Below are positions 21,958 through 35,365 of a stretch of DNA of 64,000 bases, piece after piece; position 1 is the stretch's first letter, and each line of letters opens with the position of its first letter. The notes below the pieces were generated by a model. It did not search any database. It was given only the letters and a program-made list of their open reading frames with translations, and had not been told where the DNA came from. The position numbers and the translations under genes are program-made. The DNA lies in assembly GCA_027627225.1 (NCBI GenBank), contig CM051034.1, forward strand, positions 43,529,548 to 43,593,547. The letters run 5' to 3'. This DNA is from Congeria kusceri (Eukaryota; Mollusca; Bivalvia; Myida; Dreissenidae).

Positions 21958-23489
21958 TCGTATCTTTCAGACCACATTCTCGTCCTCATTTTATGTTGAT
22001 TAATTGCAACATTATCGTTTACAAATAGTTATGTACTGTTTTGTTTACGCCAATAAATTTATGTCAAAATTTTGTTTTGGTTAAATTCGTTGATCATGAC
22101 TGATCGCAACTTGATCAAGTAATTACTTAATACTCAAATTGACACATGTATCCAATCACAACCTGAACCAACTGACCTGCACAAGAATCAATGAATGTTG
22201 CTTTCTTAAATTAGAATAACAATGCTTATACTAAATATTACAACGCTCGAGATAAGAATTATACATACTATGGTTTTACGAGCCAATCTCAATTCTGACG
22301 TTAAAATGTAAACGGTATAGAAATGATCAGGTAGATGCTGTTTTAATCCTATTGTTCATAATCGATAGAGATCCTCTATTAGTCATGGTATACCTACCTT
22401 TCAAGGACCTAGACCTAATTGTCGCGTAGTTATTGCATGGACATGGTTTGAACCCAGGAAATTTACACCGGAACATACGTATGCAGGGAGAAGTCTATAG
22501 CAAATTTAAAATTAAAGGGGGACAACTCATATGAGTTGAAGTAAACCAGTAAAGGAAAAGTTCCATTGTAGAATTAGATGCAAAATAGCAAATTCTACCG
22601 TTATATGCGTTTCAAAGTTGAAAAACAACCACTCTTGATTTGAGAACTTCAACTAGAGTATTGGTGTCATTTAGACCCCACAAATATTTTTCTTATTTGA
22701 AAATGAAATAAATAATAAGACACAGCTCAAAATGGTATATATTCTATAAAACATGCGTACAAAAATACATAAAAATAAAATTTCATTTTTTTCTAAAGGC
22801 AATATAAATAATCACAACTTTTTTACGGCCTGTGGTCAAAATGATCCCAAAGGAGCGGATGAGGGTTATTGATCTGTTCACGGGGGGTCGTGTTGACATT
22901 TTTACAAACTTTGTGCCACATATTTCGAAAATTTTAAAGCGTTTGTATTTAATTTTGAGTGTTTCTGTTGTTTTCGTTGTAATTGTTGAACACACGTGAA
23001 TCACGTAGAAAAAGTAAACAATACATTCGATACTATATACATCTGACTGGCCGAGAGGTAGCGCGTTAGCATCGATCTGGAGTTCGGAGGTTCGAACCTA
23101 GGTGCGAGCAACATTTTATATATGTTTTTATATGTCTTTTTCTTGTTATAGACTAGTACTTGAGCTTTTTAGTTTACATGCTTAATCTTCCTGGTTTAGG
23201 ACTACGATTATTTTTAAGCTCAATTTTATTATAAATCTTAAATAACAGCCGATGAAATCAAAGCTTATGTGTAAACCATGTTTTCATTTGTCAACATTTT
23301 GAATTAAACTAAGATTGAACGTAAACATGTCCTGAGGCTTGAAGTTTAATGGCATATTTGAAAATACAAAAATATGTGAACAAGTCCCTTTGATTTGTCC
23401 CTTTAATGTTTCGTTGGATGCACATCAAATAGCGACGCTTCATCGCAATTTCGATTATTGTTGTTTTATTTTGTTTTCATTATTGTACA
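21958..23489. other. Spacer with SINE-like segment and element end
   Basis: No gene. A tRNA-like segment at about 23045-23110 has an A-box-like TGGCCGAGAGGTAGCG and a B box GGTTCGAACCT, and is preceded by the same ACACGTGAATCAC flank as the one at 11 kb. At about 23375-23395 TGTGAACAAGTCCCT matches the right end of the AGGGAC element family. From 21958 to 22950 I see nothing. Confidence 0.45.
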
Positions 23490-23803
23490 TGTGAGAACAG
23501 GATAACGCCTGTTTGCGACGCTGGTGTGCATTTGCAAGCCTTGATTCAAAACACTTAACACTTAGCAATAGGATGTAAACACTTGGAGCGCACGTTACGC
23601 GTGTTTTGAAATAGTAACGATCTGTAAACCGTGCCTTAAAACGTTTTTTATATCCAGTGTGACAAGTTTAAGAAATTCCTAATAGGTAGTGCCACTCTGG
23701 GTACACAGGCGATTCTAAAAATAATCTATCTTAGGTAGCATTCCGGAGTTAGTCGATGTATCACGATTAAAGGTAGTGCATATCGAAAGCTGGAAAAGGT
23801 ACA
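23490..23803 (+). promoter_or_regulatory. Upstream region of gene B, conserved with copy C
   Basis: From TAACGCCTGTTTGCGACGCT through AAGCCTTGATT, then GCGTGTTTTGAAATA and CAGTGTGACAA, this flank matches the 200 bp upstream of copy C (63225-63432) in the same order. A TATA-like TTTTTATATCC lies near 23645. I infer a duplicated promoter and 5' UTR. No transcription start can be placed. Confidence 0.55.
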
Positions 23804-26800
23804 ATGGTCTGGAAAATTCTACCGGTTTTGTTATTAGTGGTTTTGGAGAAAACTGTGGCACAGGAGCCTAAGTCTTGGATTTGTTACGAAAATGATTATA
23901 AGGTGAGGCAAATCAATAAATACTGTCGCCTCCACTAAACCACCTTCACCGCCAACACAACCACCACTCCTACTCACAAAACCATCATTACCGCAACCAC
24001 CACTACCATCATCATCATCAGCAGCGCCACCTTTACTGCCACCATTACCACCACCACCACAGCCACCATCATGATCACTACAGCCACAACTACCACGACC
24101 ACTACAACCACAACTACCATCATCATCGAAACTACCACCACTACAACCACCATCATCATCATTATAGTAATAGGTTGAGCTATTTGAGCTCATCTGTCCT
24201 TCGAGTCAGAATTAAAGCAGGTGTAGTGTTTATTCACGTGCAGATTCTCCTTCGTCTGGCGACGCTGGAAGCCAAGCAAACCCTACTGGAGGGAACTGTG
24301 GCCGAGCAGAAAGTGGAGATCAAGATCTTAAGCCAGCAAGTAGCAGGTATACTAGTACAAGAGCGCGTTATGTCTGACCTCACGCGTAGAGGTATCACAT
24401 TTTCATTATTGGCTTAAAGGGTTCGGTATTTCGACAGAAAGTCACATTGTCATGTATAGCTTTGTACAAAATGACCTGGGTTTTACAGTCTTTAAATCGT
24501 TCTATGTCAATAAAACATGCGCCCTTAACAGTAATGAGTAGTCATTCCCTGCAAGCATGTGATTAAGTAGTATGTATATTTCTTGAAAAGTTTGTTAAAA
24601 ATAATAAATAGGTCGGCATGTTGTACCTGTTCGCCATTGATATAAACATACTTTTCTACAGACACCATGTCAAACATGTTTTTATTGAGCAAAGAATAGC
24701 AATCAAACAACAATTATACATAAATAAATAAAATCCGGTTTGGTTAAAAGTAAGGGCCCATTGATGCCACAATGGACTGATTGTTCTCGAGGTACGTGGG
24801 GCCCTGTTCACAATGACTCTACTTATAAACATCAAGTGTTGATACATTGTTTTACGGATCTAGACATGAAGCAGAACCAGTGGGGCAGCTGGGCCGCGTG
24901 GGGCCTGTGCGAGTTCTCGTGCACTAGGAACGCGAATGAGGGTGCGAGAGTTCAGACGAGATCTCGTCACGTGACCGTGAACAGCGTTGTCCAAAAGACG
25001 GAGACTGACCAGCGGCCGTGTAATGCGGTGCAGTTTGCAGGTGATCATGAGCTTTTTTTTACGGATTTATCCGTCTGATGTTTGTGTTTTACCGGTATAA
25101 TGCACATATCAATGTTTTCTCCCAAGGGGGCGGGGGAGCGGCGTGCATATACGGGATGTTTTACTGAAAGACAGGCGGGAATTGGACATTCCGAATGATT
25201 CCGGGTCTCGGGGTAATAGATTGATCCCGGTAATGTAGCCCCCCCCCCCGGCCATTTGATAGACATATAGCATCTCCCACAGTGGATTTAGACAAATATG
25301 CTAAGCTCATCATGGGGGAAAATATTTCGATAGTGCATAATATAGGGCTTTAATGCGGACTGTCATAGTTTGGTATATAACTCTACTGAAAAACGACAAT
25401 CCACAACTATTTTCCTATCTTAACATTAAACTTTGAAGAATATTCGCTCAATAGGTAAATACAATTTCATCCATATAATAAGTACTTATGGCTAAACAAA
25501 ATTAATGAATTGTTTCTCAAGCACTTTTTCCAAAAAATCAGGAGGGAGGGCCCTTTTTGTCACTATGTAATGGCTTATTAACACAAGTAATTAAGTACAG
25601 ATTAAAGACAATTTTGAAGTTTTAATAACAACATAAGTATCCCTTTTGATAAAATTCTAAATATAGATTTATTAATAATAAACGGTCATTTATGCGAGCT
25701 GATGTAAAAAGACAATCAATTTGAATGTTCATAATTAACATAAGTGCCTTCAAATTGATATACCATCAACATTAAAGTACTCTTATTTATAAAATTTAAC
25801 TTTTCGGAATTCATATTTTTATCACTGATAAAAATAGGAATTATTTTTGCAATAAATCACCAATCATTTTTGGAAAGGAAAATTAACAATTGTCAATGCA
25901 GCTCGCATTTTTGTTTGTTTCCATAGGACTTATATTGACACAAATTTTCTTCAAAAATATGGAATGCTATTACACAAGCAAAAGCATCTACGAAACAAAA
26001 GTTTAAATCAACAAATAGACGATATTTATGAAGGTTCCCAATCGAAAGTTACTGTAAATACCGAAAGCCCAACCGGGTTACTCATCTTCCGCTACGTTAA
26101 AATGCGGATTCTTTTAATTTTAAGCCGCTTTCCGTGGGATATAATTCAATACATCGTAATTCTAGTAATAGTTCTTATGAACGTTCATGGTGTTTATTCG
26201 TCCGAAATCTGTTTCTTATTTACGAAAGGCATTGTTCAAAAGCACTTGGTACGAACGGTAATATACTATAATGTACATGCTTGTTTACTCCATCGTCGAA
26301 TACCCACGTGTGATATGCCGTTACACTCTATAATCACACGTGATAAATGTAGTATACGTAATGAATCAACCCTGGGTTACCGATAATGGTTTACTCCAGA
26401 GTCATCACCAGTCATCGCCTACAGAAACAAGAAATGTCTTTAAAAAAGACAATCGGCGTTGACATTAATATTGAGGTATGATATTTACCCTAAACATAAT
26501 ACAAGACGGCCAAGATGATCGGTTACATGGCTTCTCGGACCCCAGATTTTTCGGTCTCCACCTATATAAGAAGACTTCTCGGACTCTAGCTATTTCGGAC
26601 ACCATAAGAAAACTCGGATCCCCAAATTAATTTGTGATTTATTCAATAATTATTTATATTTGTACCGTGAATAAACCGATCACACCGCCCCATGTTTTCA
26701 CCAGTGATACACGAATAACCTAAATAATTTACATTAACATCATTATTATATAAATTTGTAAGTTATATAGGTTATTCATGTATCACTGGTGAAAACATGG

Positions 26801-28566
26801 GGCGGTTTGATCGTTTATTCACGGTACAAATATATATAATTATTGAATTAATCACACATTAATTTTGGGATATAAGAAGTTTTCTTATGATGCTAAAAAA
26901 ATCTGGGATCCGAGAGGTCGCCTTGTCGAGGTGGGGACCGAAAAATCTGGGGTCCGAGAAGCCACGTAACCGATCATCTTGGCCCTCTTGTATTATGTTT
27001 AGGGTAAAATGATATCTCAATATTAATGTAAACGCCGATTGCTTTTTTTAAAAGACGTTTCTTGTTTGGCATTAAATCAAATTCGTAGCGGGCCATAAAA
27101 AAACGTTGCGGCGCTGCCTGAGAAACAAATCATTAATTTATTTTTTAGCCTAATCCTCGCTTTATAAACTTTGTACGGCCATCTTCAGTTTCAATTAAAA
27201 CACACATGAGCTCGTGTATGCATCAAGTTTTAATAATCACTAGTAGACTATTTATTTTTATCATTTTGGAATAAGTGCACTTTTGTATTCTTATACATTG
27301 TTAAGGCTGCGATCATAGTACCAGTGCAGACGACAACTTCGGCACGGCGTTCAGTTTCACAGACGAAATCGCTCAGGCCACGTGCACGGCGCTGCGTGAC
27401 GCGGGAGGTCACGTGCATGCCGTGAGACGCACGTGCTCTAACCAGGCCGTGTCCTGCGAGGACTTGTGCAAGAGTCTGAGGTATACAGAAGTTAGAGACG
27501 AATCCGTGCCATTAGATATTCTATACCCGTATGTGACATATGTGACGGCAATAAACCTAATGCATGTATATAAACAAATATACTTAGGTCAATATTAAAA
27601 GGTTAACACCAATAGAAAACATTCTTCAATAGTATTCGTAGCATATTTTGTCCCAGTCTATAAATGTATATCAAAAATGTTCAGTTTTTTATAAAATAAC
27701 AATACCGATTACTGCGTGTATGTTAAATGCGATTTTCGTGCAATTTTGTGATCAAACAAATTGAAACTATAAAATGTTTATGACTCATTGGTTGTAAACC
27801 CTTTTAAAAGACAGCATCTGTTTATATTTAACCACTAGGGGCAATACTTTGCAGAACTTCCGCGCGATAGTAAAATATGTTGCTTGTCACCTGTATGTGT
27901 CCATGGTATTACTCGATTGATAAGGCGTAAAAAATATGTCTGTTTCAGTTTACCCAATCTACCCTAAAAAATGCCTCGACCCTAGAACATTTTATTGGGT
28001 TTGTCAGATTGATTTTTGTTTTATTGATCTTTTTCAATAATTAAATGTGTTTTTGGATAAGTAAGTGCTTTGTTTTGATAGTATCCACTTATAAACAATG
28101 TTTAAGGATATTACTAATATGTTTTCAAAATTTATTCAGTTTTACAATCTTCAAGTTGACCATTTACCAAATAAATAAATCCCGACCTACCTACCCTAAT
28201 TTTGTTTGGCATGTAACCTGAAACAAACATTTTTTTTACGCCTAATTATTTCTTATGTAGCACACAGTAAATAGTTGTGTTACATATGACTTAACGACTT
28301 AATAACAAACGTAAAATTCTTTTTGTAGACACGCCATACAATTGTTGAACACAATATTAAAAAATATTATTTGTTCTTCTTAACTAGAAATAATTTAAAA
28401 CTGTCCTTTATTTTTCAGCCTGACATGTTTCAACGCTCTGCACATCTACCAGCCGGACAACGTGCTGGGCCGCGGGGAGACCGGAAAGTCCGGCCTGAAG
28501 ACGTACAGATACAACAGCTGCGGCGGGTCTTACTGCGGGCCCAACTTCTGTTGCTGTAGCGGCTAG
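23804..28566 (+). CDS. Copy B: secreted TSP1 protein with 11-Cys C-terminal domain
   Basis: The five exons are 23804-23902, 24244-24346, 24864-25040, 27306-27480 and 28419-28566, all with AG/GT borders. Phases 0, 1, 1, 2 agree, and the total is 702 nt (233 aa). Residues 1-20 are a signal peptide (MVWKILPVLLLVVLEKTVA). About 34-66 is a short coiled coil (LATLEAKQTLLEGTVAEQK). About 74-121 is a TSP1 repeat (WGSWAAWGLCEFSC, R-x-R, DQRPC). Residues 128-233 form a Cys-rich domain with 11 cysteines ending PNFCCCSG. The start is the only ATG giving a signal peptide, and copy C has the same one. I infer a secreted, possibly oligomeric extracellular protein. I do not recognise the last domain or the whole architecture and assign no function. 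Confidence 0.85.
23936..24170 (+). repeat. CCA/ACC/ATC-rich microsatellite in intron 1 of gene B
   Basis: Imperfect CCA, ACC, CTA and ATC triplets fill most of the first intron. The same kind of tract is at the same place in copy C (about 63555-63735). The long poly-Val and Gly/Cys-like frames across it are artefacts of the repeat. Confidence 0.85.
26425..27067. mobile_element. Long palindromic foldback element in intron 3 of gene B
   Basis: Two arms of about 300 bp are inverted around an axis near 26741. The left arm runs AAACAAGAAATGTC, then CAATCGGCGTTGACATTAAT, GATCGGTTACATGGCTTCTC, ACCGCCCCATGTTTTCACCA. The right arm is its near-perfect inverse. The spacer is about 40 bp and there is no ORF. 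A single arm also occurs at 12519-12838. The transcript of gene B would carry this as a large hairpin. Confidence 0.9.
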
Positions 28567-30246
28567 TGATGTTCGTGACAACTTCCGACCAAACTTATAA
28601 AAAAAAACATATGAATTATTGTTTTTTAAATTAATAGAATTTTATCAAAGCGATTGTAGCATGACCCCCGACGCAATGTCAATGTTTTGATACGTATTCA
28701 TATACTATTGTTCCTATAATTAGGTGCTGATGCATATTTGAATTGAATGACACGTATGGTCATATTTTAGATAATAAACATTACATAAATCTACCGTTTT
28801 GTTTATTTTATTTCTCGAAATATCGTTTAATGTGTAAATTAGTATACATGTTTTAAATATTTTAAGCTCTATTGTGTCTACAGCTTATTTAGACACTTTC
28901 ACGTCAAGTCAGTTTCCTTGGTAGAACCAGTATCTTGGTAAAAAAAGAGCATTAGCAGAGTTTGAACTTTCAATCGCAAGCCGGACACCATTACACCATT
29001 GCGACTCTTATGGTTAATTAAATTGCGGGTTCATAGGATAGCATGCTGAGTACTACACAATTGGGGAATACAGACGGGCGGACGGACAGCGTATCAGAGA
29101 CTGGTGTTGCCTGCGCTTTACTACGTTGAATACACATATACATAACTCTCACATTTACAAAAGTGACAATGGTTTATTTGTACTACATGAGCTCTCACCA
29201 CAACGTGACAGTGAATATTAATATATCAATTAACACTAACATTCTGTTATATTGTTAATTTCTTAATTAGACAGCTGAATGTACTAGCAATTGTGATATT
29301 TCACCAAATGAACGTAAAGTTTCATAGACACACGAGCTGTTGAATGGGATGCAATAGTTTTATCTTTGGTTATATATAACAATCAGAAACAAACTTTAAA
29401 TATTTGATAAAACATCACACGGTTATACATGATAAGAATGTATTTTCAACGCTGACATGTAAAAAAATACGAATTTAAATTTGACATTGATGGGTTATAC
29501 GGTATTATCATCTGCCTCTTACATTGACTTTTAGTTAGGGAAACATAAGCTAGTAATATTCAAATCATGAAATTAGCAACAGACAAATATATCAATGAAT
29601 TAAATAGTCTTCCCTGAGCATCTAGAATCTATATGCATTCTGAGGAGATTGAACAATCTGGACCAGGATCTGTGTGTGTGTGCGTGCTTTATGATATTTG
29701 TGTTTTGTTTCGGACATTACGAGTTTGTATCGAGTCATGGGTTACAGAGTGAACGGACATCGATATAGACAGCAATTTTATGAAATAAGTTCGAATGTTG
29801 CCGATACTAAAAAGGTAGTGGAATAGACGAGGGAGTTTTGCTGAACCACACGGGTATGTACACAGTGTAACGGACGTTTTATGTTATGTAATTAAAACGA
29901 ACAATAAAACCTTTTATTATATAATGGTCAGGATAAAATACAATATTACATCCGACATTGAAGTTACACTGCGGACAATATTTAGCAGGTAAATGTTCAA
30001 TAATAGCATACATGTACACTTTGTCAAATTATTCAAATACGACTTCTTTTCAGTACTACCAGTCGTGCGCTACTACTACTTACTACATGATAAGAATACA
30101 CGATACGAATTAATTACTGTTATTAATTAATTTACATTATTAATTTATACAATATATTTAATCTTACATAGTTTATAGTGGCTGTGATAATAATTAGATT
30201 CCTATTTTGCCAGTTTCGTAATTAATGTACTCGTGTACATGGACGT
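28567..30246. other. Intergenic between gene B and the peroxidase
   Basis: AATAAA-type signals after gene B lie near 28773. A tRNA-like (SINE) segment may lie on the minus strand at about 28935-29015, with A-box-like TGGTGTAATGG and a weak B box. Otherwise nothing is recognised. Confidence 0.4.
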
Positions 30247-30268
30247 GAAAACTACTACTACTACTAGT

Positions 30269-30314
<46 letters not shown>

Positions 30315-30440
30315 TTACTACTATTACCACTACTACTACTACTACTACTACAACAACTACTACTACTACAACTACAACTACTACTCCTACTACTACTACT
30401 ACCATCACCATCACCACTACAACTACTACTTCTACTACTA

Positions 30441-30531
<91 letters not shown>

Positions 30532-30590
30532 CACTACCACTACCATCACCACTATAACTACTAAACTACTACTGCTTGTACCTTTATAAC
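30247..30590 (+). repeat. (ACT)n microsatellite with a GCT block
   Basis: About 340 bp of ACT/ACC triplets, with a short GCT run near 30457-30474. Poly-Thr and poly-Val open frames through it are artefacts. Confidence 0.97.
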
Positions 30591-30753
30591 ACAACAACAA
30601 CTACAATAATAATCATAACAGTAAATAGTGTTTATTAGGTTAAAGAAGTAAAGTAAAGAATAGATTTAAAATAATTTCCAATAAAATATGAGCGTTATAT
30701 TTTTCCTGAATTTATGAATTATAAGTATTATTGTTATGTCTGGTACAACGCCT

Positions 30754-31020
30754 GGGCCATTATTCACAAAGCTCCTTATATAGTTGTATTTTGTTGAAAA
30801 TTTCAGACCAAATAATAATTAGTGCCTATGTGAATTCCACTGATTTCTGTTTACACAACGATTAAATACTAAACATCAAAGCAATATTAACTAGTTTTAA
30901 ATAGTTGTAAACATTTAAATGTAAAATACCTATTCATGAAACAGACACAGAATTAAATAATTTCATGAATTCAAGAAATTAACTTCAGTTTTTCCTAAGG
31001 AGCTTCGTGAATATGGGCCC
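30754..31020. mobile_element. MITE with GGGCC..ATTCAC inverted ends (copy 2)
   Basis: GGGCCATTATTCACAAAGCT, then CCTTA, on the left is inverted on the right as TAAGGAGCTTCGTGAATATG, then GGCCC. The length is 267 bp. The interior (AGTTGTATTTT, ATTTCAGACCAAA, CTGTTTACA) matches the copy at 39632-39901. Confidence 0.85.
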
Positions 31021-31510
31021 TGTTTAACATTTCTGAACGTTCTATGCATACTTTTCTGCAGTACCACATGGTTAACCACCTCGTGATCGCGTGTCTAGCC
31101 CTCACAGCTCTACAGGCAGGTAAGATACCCCACCACAGGCGCGGTTACAGTGGCTTACGGTTGAGAGGTGGCGGAGAAACTAGCAACCTGCAAAACTTGT
31201 TTTGCAATCTAATATATGCTATGATAGTTCAATGGCATGATATTTGAACTTGAAAGGGGTACGGGTGCTACACTTTTCTGCAATGAAAATAGGAGATGCT
31301 AGGATTATAATTTAGATGTTCTTCGATGATTTGATGGGCGGGGGAGCATATAAAGCCAGATTATGGACATGATCATGTACATCACTGTTTAATGTCTATT
31401 TAATACATGTTTATTTAATACATGTTTCTGCTAAAAGCTATATTTTGTACCTCCTCGCATTTCAAACAGATATAAAATATAAGAATGCATAAGAATTACC
31501 TAAGAATTAT

Positions 31511-31528
31511 TGGGGGGGGGGGGGGGGG
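31511..31528 (+). repeat. G homopolymer, about 18 nt
   Basis: An uninterrupted G run in peroxidase intron 1. It could form a G-quadruplex or be a sequencing artefact. Confidence 0.8.
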
Positions 31529-32060
31529 AGGCAGTGGACGTAAGCCGTTACCGACCAGTCTACACCCGCCTATGTGCTACATGTAATGAATCACTTGTCT
31601 ACTAACACCACGCAGACCCATGCTGGCACGGGGTAAGATAGAAATTATAGGTTTGTATCCAGTTATCCCCTGACTTACAACAGCAAACTATGACTAGTGA
31701 GATCATGACTTCATGAATGACGAAGCAGAGGTTAAAAGATGAACTGGCTTTTAAGCAGTATTTAGTTTTTCCATGATTATGCAACGAAAGTTCACAAATA
31801 TGTTCCGCGTTTTTTGCACGAATAAATGTTTATCACATGCCATACCTTGTTTTCCGTGTAATACAGCCATTACGAATATTTGTAAAATAACATTTTGGGC
31901 GCTTTCATTGGCTACATATTCTTTGACTGGCCAATTGCATGACGTTATTTTGGTGAAATGACGTCGTCAACATTAAATGACGTCACGTCAATACATAACG
32001 TTGAGATTTACTAACTTATTTTGGTAAAATTAGAAGAGTTTGATTTCGTTTAAAAGCATG

Positions 32061-32225
32061 TGATATAAAAGATTTGACACTCGTTGTCATTTCATACCAA
32101 ATTTTATTAAACTCTTCCAGGAAATTCGTTAGTAAGCATGCCAAAGGCTCGCCTACTAACAAAATTCCTGAACTCGTTTAATAAAATATGGTATGAAATG
32201 ACAAATCGTGTCAGATCCTATATAT
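32061..32225. mobile_element. Short palindromic element, about 165 bp
   Basis: The arms ATTTGACACTCGTTGTCATT, then TCATACCAAATTTTATTAAA, and AACAAAATTCCTGAACTCGT, then ATTTGTCATT-inverse sequence, pair around GCATGCCAAAGGC. It lies in peroxidase intron 1 and is non-coding. Confidence 0.8.
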
Positions 32226-32529
32226 CTTTGTCAATAAAGATCGCTGTTTAAAAAAAATGTAACGTTTCTGTTGTTATCAGGTTGCCGATTTTTATTGTTG
32301 AAATAAATGTACTGACTGGCTGTAAATAAGTGACGTACCGGCCGTTTTACATGCAATTAAATCACAGAAATTAGTTTGACGTTTGAATATATATTTGCAT
32401 GATGTTTAGTATTCAAACAATATTGTAAAGCGTTTTGAATCAAGATTGCCAGCATAATTTTTTTACACTTGATTCATTTCAGTTTGCAACTGCACTGAAA
32501 TTAACAGATAAAAAAGCACCGACATGAAA

Positions 32530-32897
32530 AGGGACTTATTCACAGATCGGCTAATTGACAATTTCCAAACTTTTTGTCAACGATTCCTAATAGAAGACTA
32601 CAATATAAAAAATAACGAAAAAACAACCCTGATGCATTTATAAACTCCAAGTTTGTTTGTCGTTTATGAATATAATTATCCGACTGAATTTGCAAAAATT
32701 GAAAAATATAAAGCATCAGAATGTTGATTCGGAGTTCCAGCCCAAACAATGACATTATATTTTTTCATTTTAATACTATCTTTGACATTGGATACATACG
32801 TTTGTTATTCCAGTTGCTTTAGTAATTGAAGTTACGACATTTAAGACATAGATTTAAGACAGTTCTTAAAAATACGAAAATCTGTGAATAAGTCCCT
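32530..32897. mobile_element. MITE with AGGGACTTATTCACAGAT inverted ends
   Basis: AGGGACTTATTCACAGAT at the left is exactly inverted as ATCTGTGAATAAGTCCCT at the right. The length is 368 bp with no ORF. Relatives are the expanded copy at 10326-12957 and a lone end near 23395. Confidence 0.88.
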
Positions 32898-35189
32898 GTA
32901 ACTTCCGATAAAAATTATTAGTTCCGTTTGATAGTAATCGACGTAGACATGTTGGGAAAACTGCGGACTACTGTTATGTGAATGCTTTTAGAATTAGCAC
33001 GAACAGCATGTAAATACACACAATTTCACATAAACGCCCCACGACCTGTGTTACAGTCTGGATATATTTTCTGTAGGATTAGCCCTTTATCTGAATCCGT
33101 TTTTGGATAAGGATGTTGACGTCGCTATGGAGATGGCGTTTAAGAAAGCGGAAATGGATCTTAAGGACCAGCTGAACGTGGACACGGATATGCTGGTCGC
33201 AGGTAAGCAGGTGTTTGCACGCCCACTGAAAACATTTTCATTGTTAATAGTAGTATAATGCATATAAATTAGAGAAAAACAGTGCTGTCGTTAAGTTTCC
33301 CATGGAGATTTTAAGAATTACAGACTCTGTTTAATAGGTAAAAGCAAGTGTCTAGAATTCAATTACTTGTTGTTGTTTTTTCAAGACACTATACTAAGAG
33401 TCGTGAACAGATGGTTGACTCCTTAGTCGTTTATTTTATGCTTTGGATAATATGAAAATTATAAATTCATTGATTGTCATTATAAGGAAATGTATGTTGG
33501 AAACCAAACGAGCATTGTTGTTATCGTTACTAGCTAATATCAGCCATGAATGGTCAATGATATATTTGTGTCGTGAAATGCGTTAAAGTCTACAGTACAG
33601 GCACTGTATGGGTAATTATGAACTATAACTAACAGCAAGTAGCTGTTCAACTAATAAGCATACATGTACTTAAATCTTAAAACCGTATCATCTTTGCTGG
33701 AGTTCAGGTATCCATGGAAACAAAAGAACGCGTGGTGAGCGCTTCATGATGAACATGTTCGGCTTTCTGAAGACGTCCCACATCCGGGAAACCAACGACG
33801 CTTTCTTTCTGCTCAGAGCGACGAAAAAGATCTCCAAGATGTTCGAATATTAATTTAATATCACTCGAAGAATACTCGTACAAGTTGAAGAAATACCGGT
33901 AGTTGCAGCGACAAAATAAATGTTGCAGCAGCAGCAGTGTTTGCATACCAGAAGTTGTAATGAAGGACAATAACAGAACATCAATATCAGTAATTATGCC
34001 AAACAATAATTGTTGGTTTCCGCTTACGCCTCCAAACAAATCTAGATTCAGGTGGTAAGCAATATTTGTTTTCTTTAACTTTTTTTCTACGCGGCATTTT
34101 CACCACACAATAAAGGACTGCATGTACAAATTTTAAACGCCTCCAATCAAAGAAACTGTACCTTACGGTATGTCATTACCAAAAGCGCCTGTTTCACGCA
34201 GAATAATTCACACTGTTTGCTTATTACCGAAAAGCCGCATATTAGCGAAAACTGCTCCTTTTACCGAAAGTCAGAACAATTAAATGATCGATAGACGAAA
34301 AACAAGTTTTATGGTAGGCGGCAAAAGTAGGGGAGGGTTGGGGGGTTGTTTAAGCGGAAACCAACAATTGTTTAAGTCTTACTAAGAATTTTACGTTTTA
34401 GTTGTATACTACTGCTATAACTATTGCATCAATTGTCTACATCAGCTATCAGGTTATTTCGAATATATTGGATATGAATGATGTGAATGTTAAGTACAAT
34501 AGTCACTATTTCCATTTAACAAAAGTCTTTCTTTCAAGGAAATAACAACCACAATGTACAGATTCGCGTCATTCTACCACTTTTAGCCTGGGAATGCCCT
34601 TAGAGAAGCTCCGGAACATCCCGAAGTGTTGTAGCCGCCTGGTCTAAATATAGAATACAATACTGCACACTGCGCATGCCCAAATGTCAACCAAGCGACC
34701 CCTACCGGACAATAGATGGCTCCTGCAATAATTTAAAGGTTTGACATCATCTTTTGTTGCTGGTCAACATACTAGATAACCCACGATACAAATAATTAAT
34801 GTTGAAGAGGGGAAACACTATAGTAAAACACGAACACGACTATGGTTGTTTCGATGCGAAAGAACACCAGTTTTGAAATTCTTTTTTCTGCAGTTTGCAA
34901 CTGCCAAACTCTATGGAAGTAATATTTGGAACCGGATGCAACGTACGTACACAAAATGTAATAACTCGACATACAGTGTCACCGTTTCATGTCTGTTCAT
35001 TTGTTGCAGTATCCAACGTGGGGTATGAGAGGCCGAGGACAGGCGAGGTACCTACCCCCCGTCTACCACAACGGTAGTCGGAATTGCTGTTCATCGTAGT
35101 GTATCATTTCATCGTGTTAAACAAATAATAATATATTCTATCTGAAAGACAAATAATCAGCTAAACAATATTCCCTACCCCAAAAAAAC

Positions 35190-35365
35190 ATCAACACCAC
35201 CACCATCATCATCATCATTACAATCACCATCGTCGTCTTCGTAGTCGTCGTCCTCTTCATCAGTATCATTATAATCATCAACATCATCATCGTCGTCGTT
35301 GTCGTCATTACCCTTATCATCATCAGCAGCAGCATCCTCAGCAACAGCAGCAGGAGCAGCAGCAT
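35190..35365 (+). repeat. CAT/CGT/CAG triplet microsatellite
   Basis: Imperfect CAT, CGT and CAG triplets in the peroxidase intron before the distal-His exon. Confidence 0.85.

Noticed and set aside
25964..26386. 140-aa open frame as a gene
   Set aside because: It lies inside intron 3 of gene B, shows no family motif or splice context, and its composition is like the surrounding intron.
30202..30600. Poly-Val / poly-Thr open frames
   Set aside because: They are translations of the (ACT)n microsatellite.
34846..35077. Two overlapping 60-aa frames as a small gene
   Set aside because: The parts worth keeping are two peroxidase exons (34894-34942 and 35010-35073) with proper splice signals; the rest is intron.
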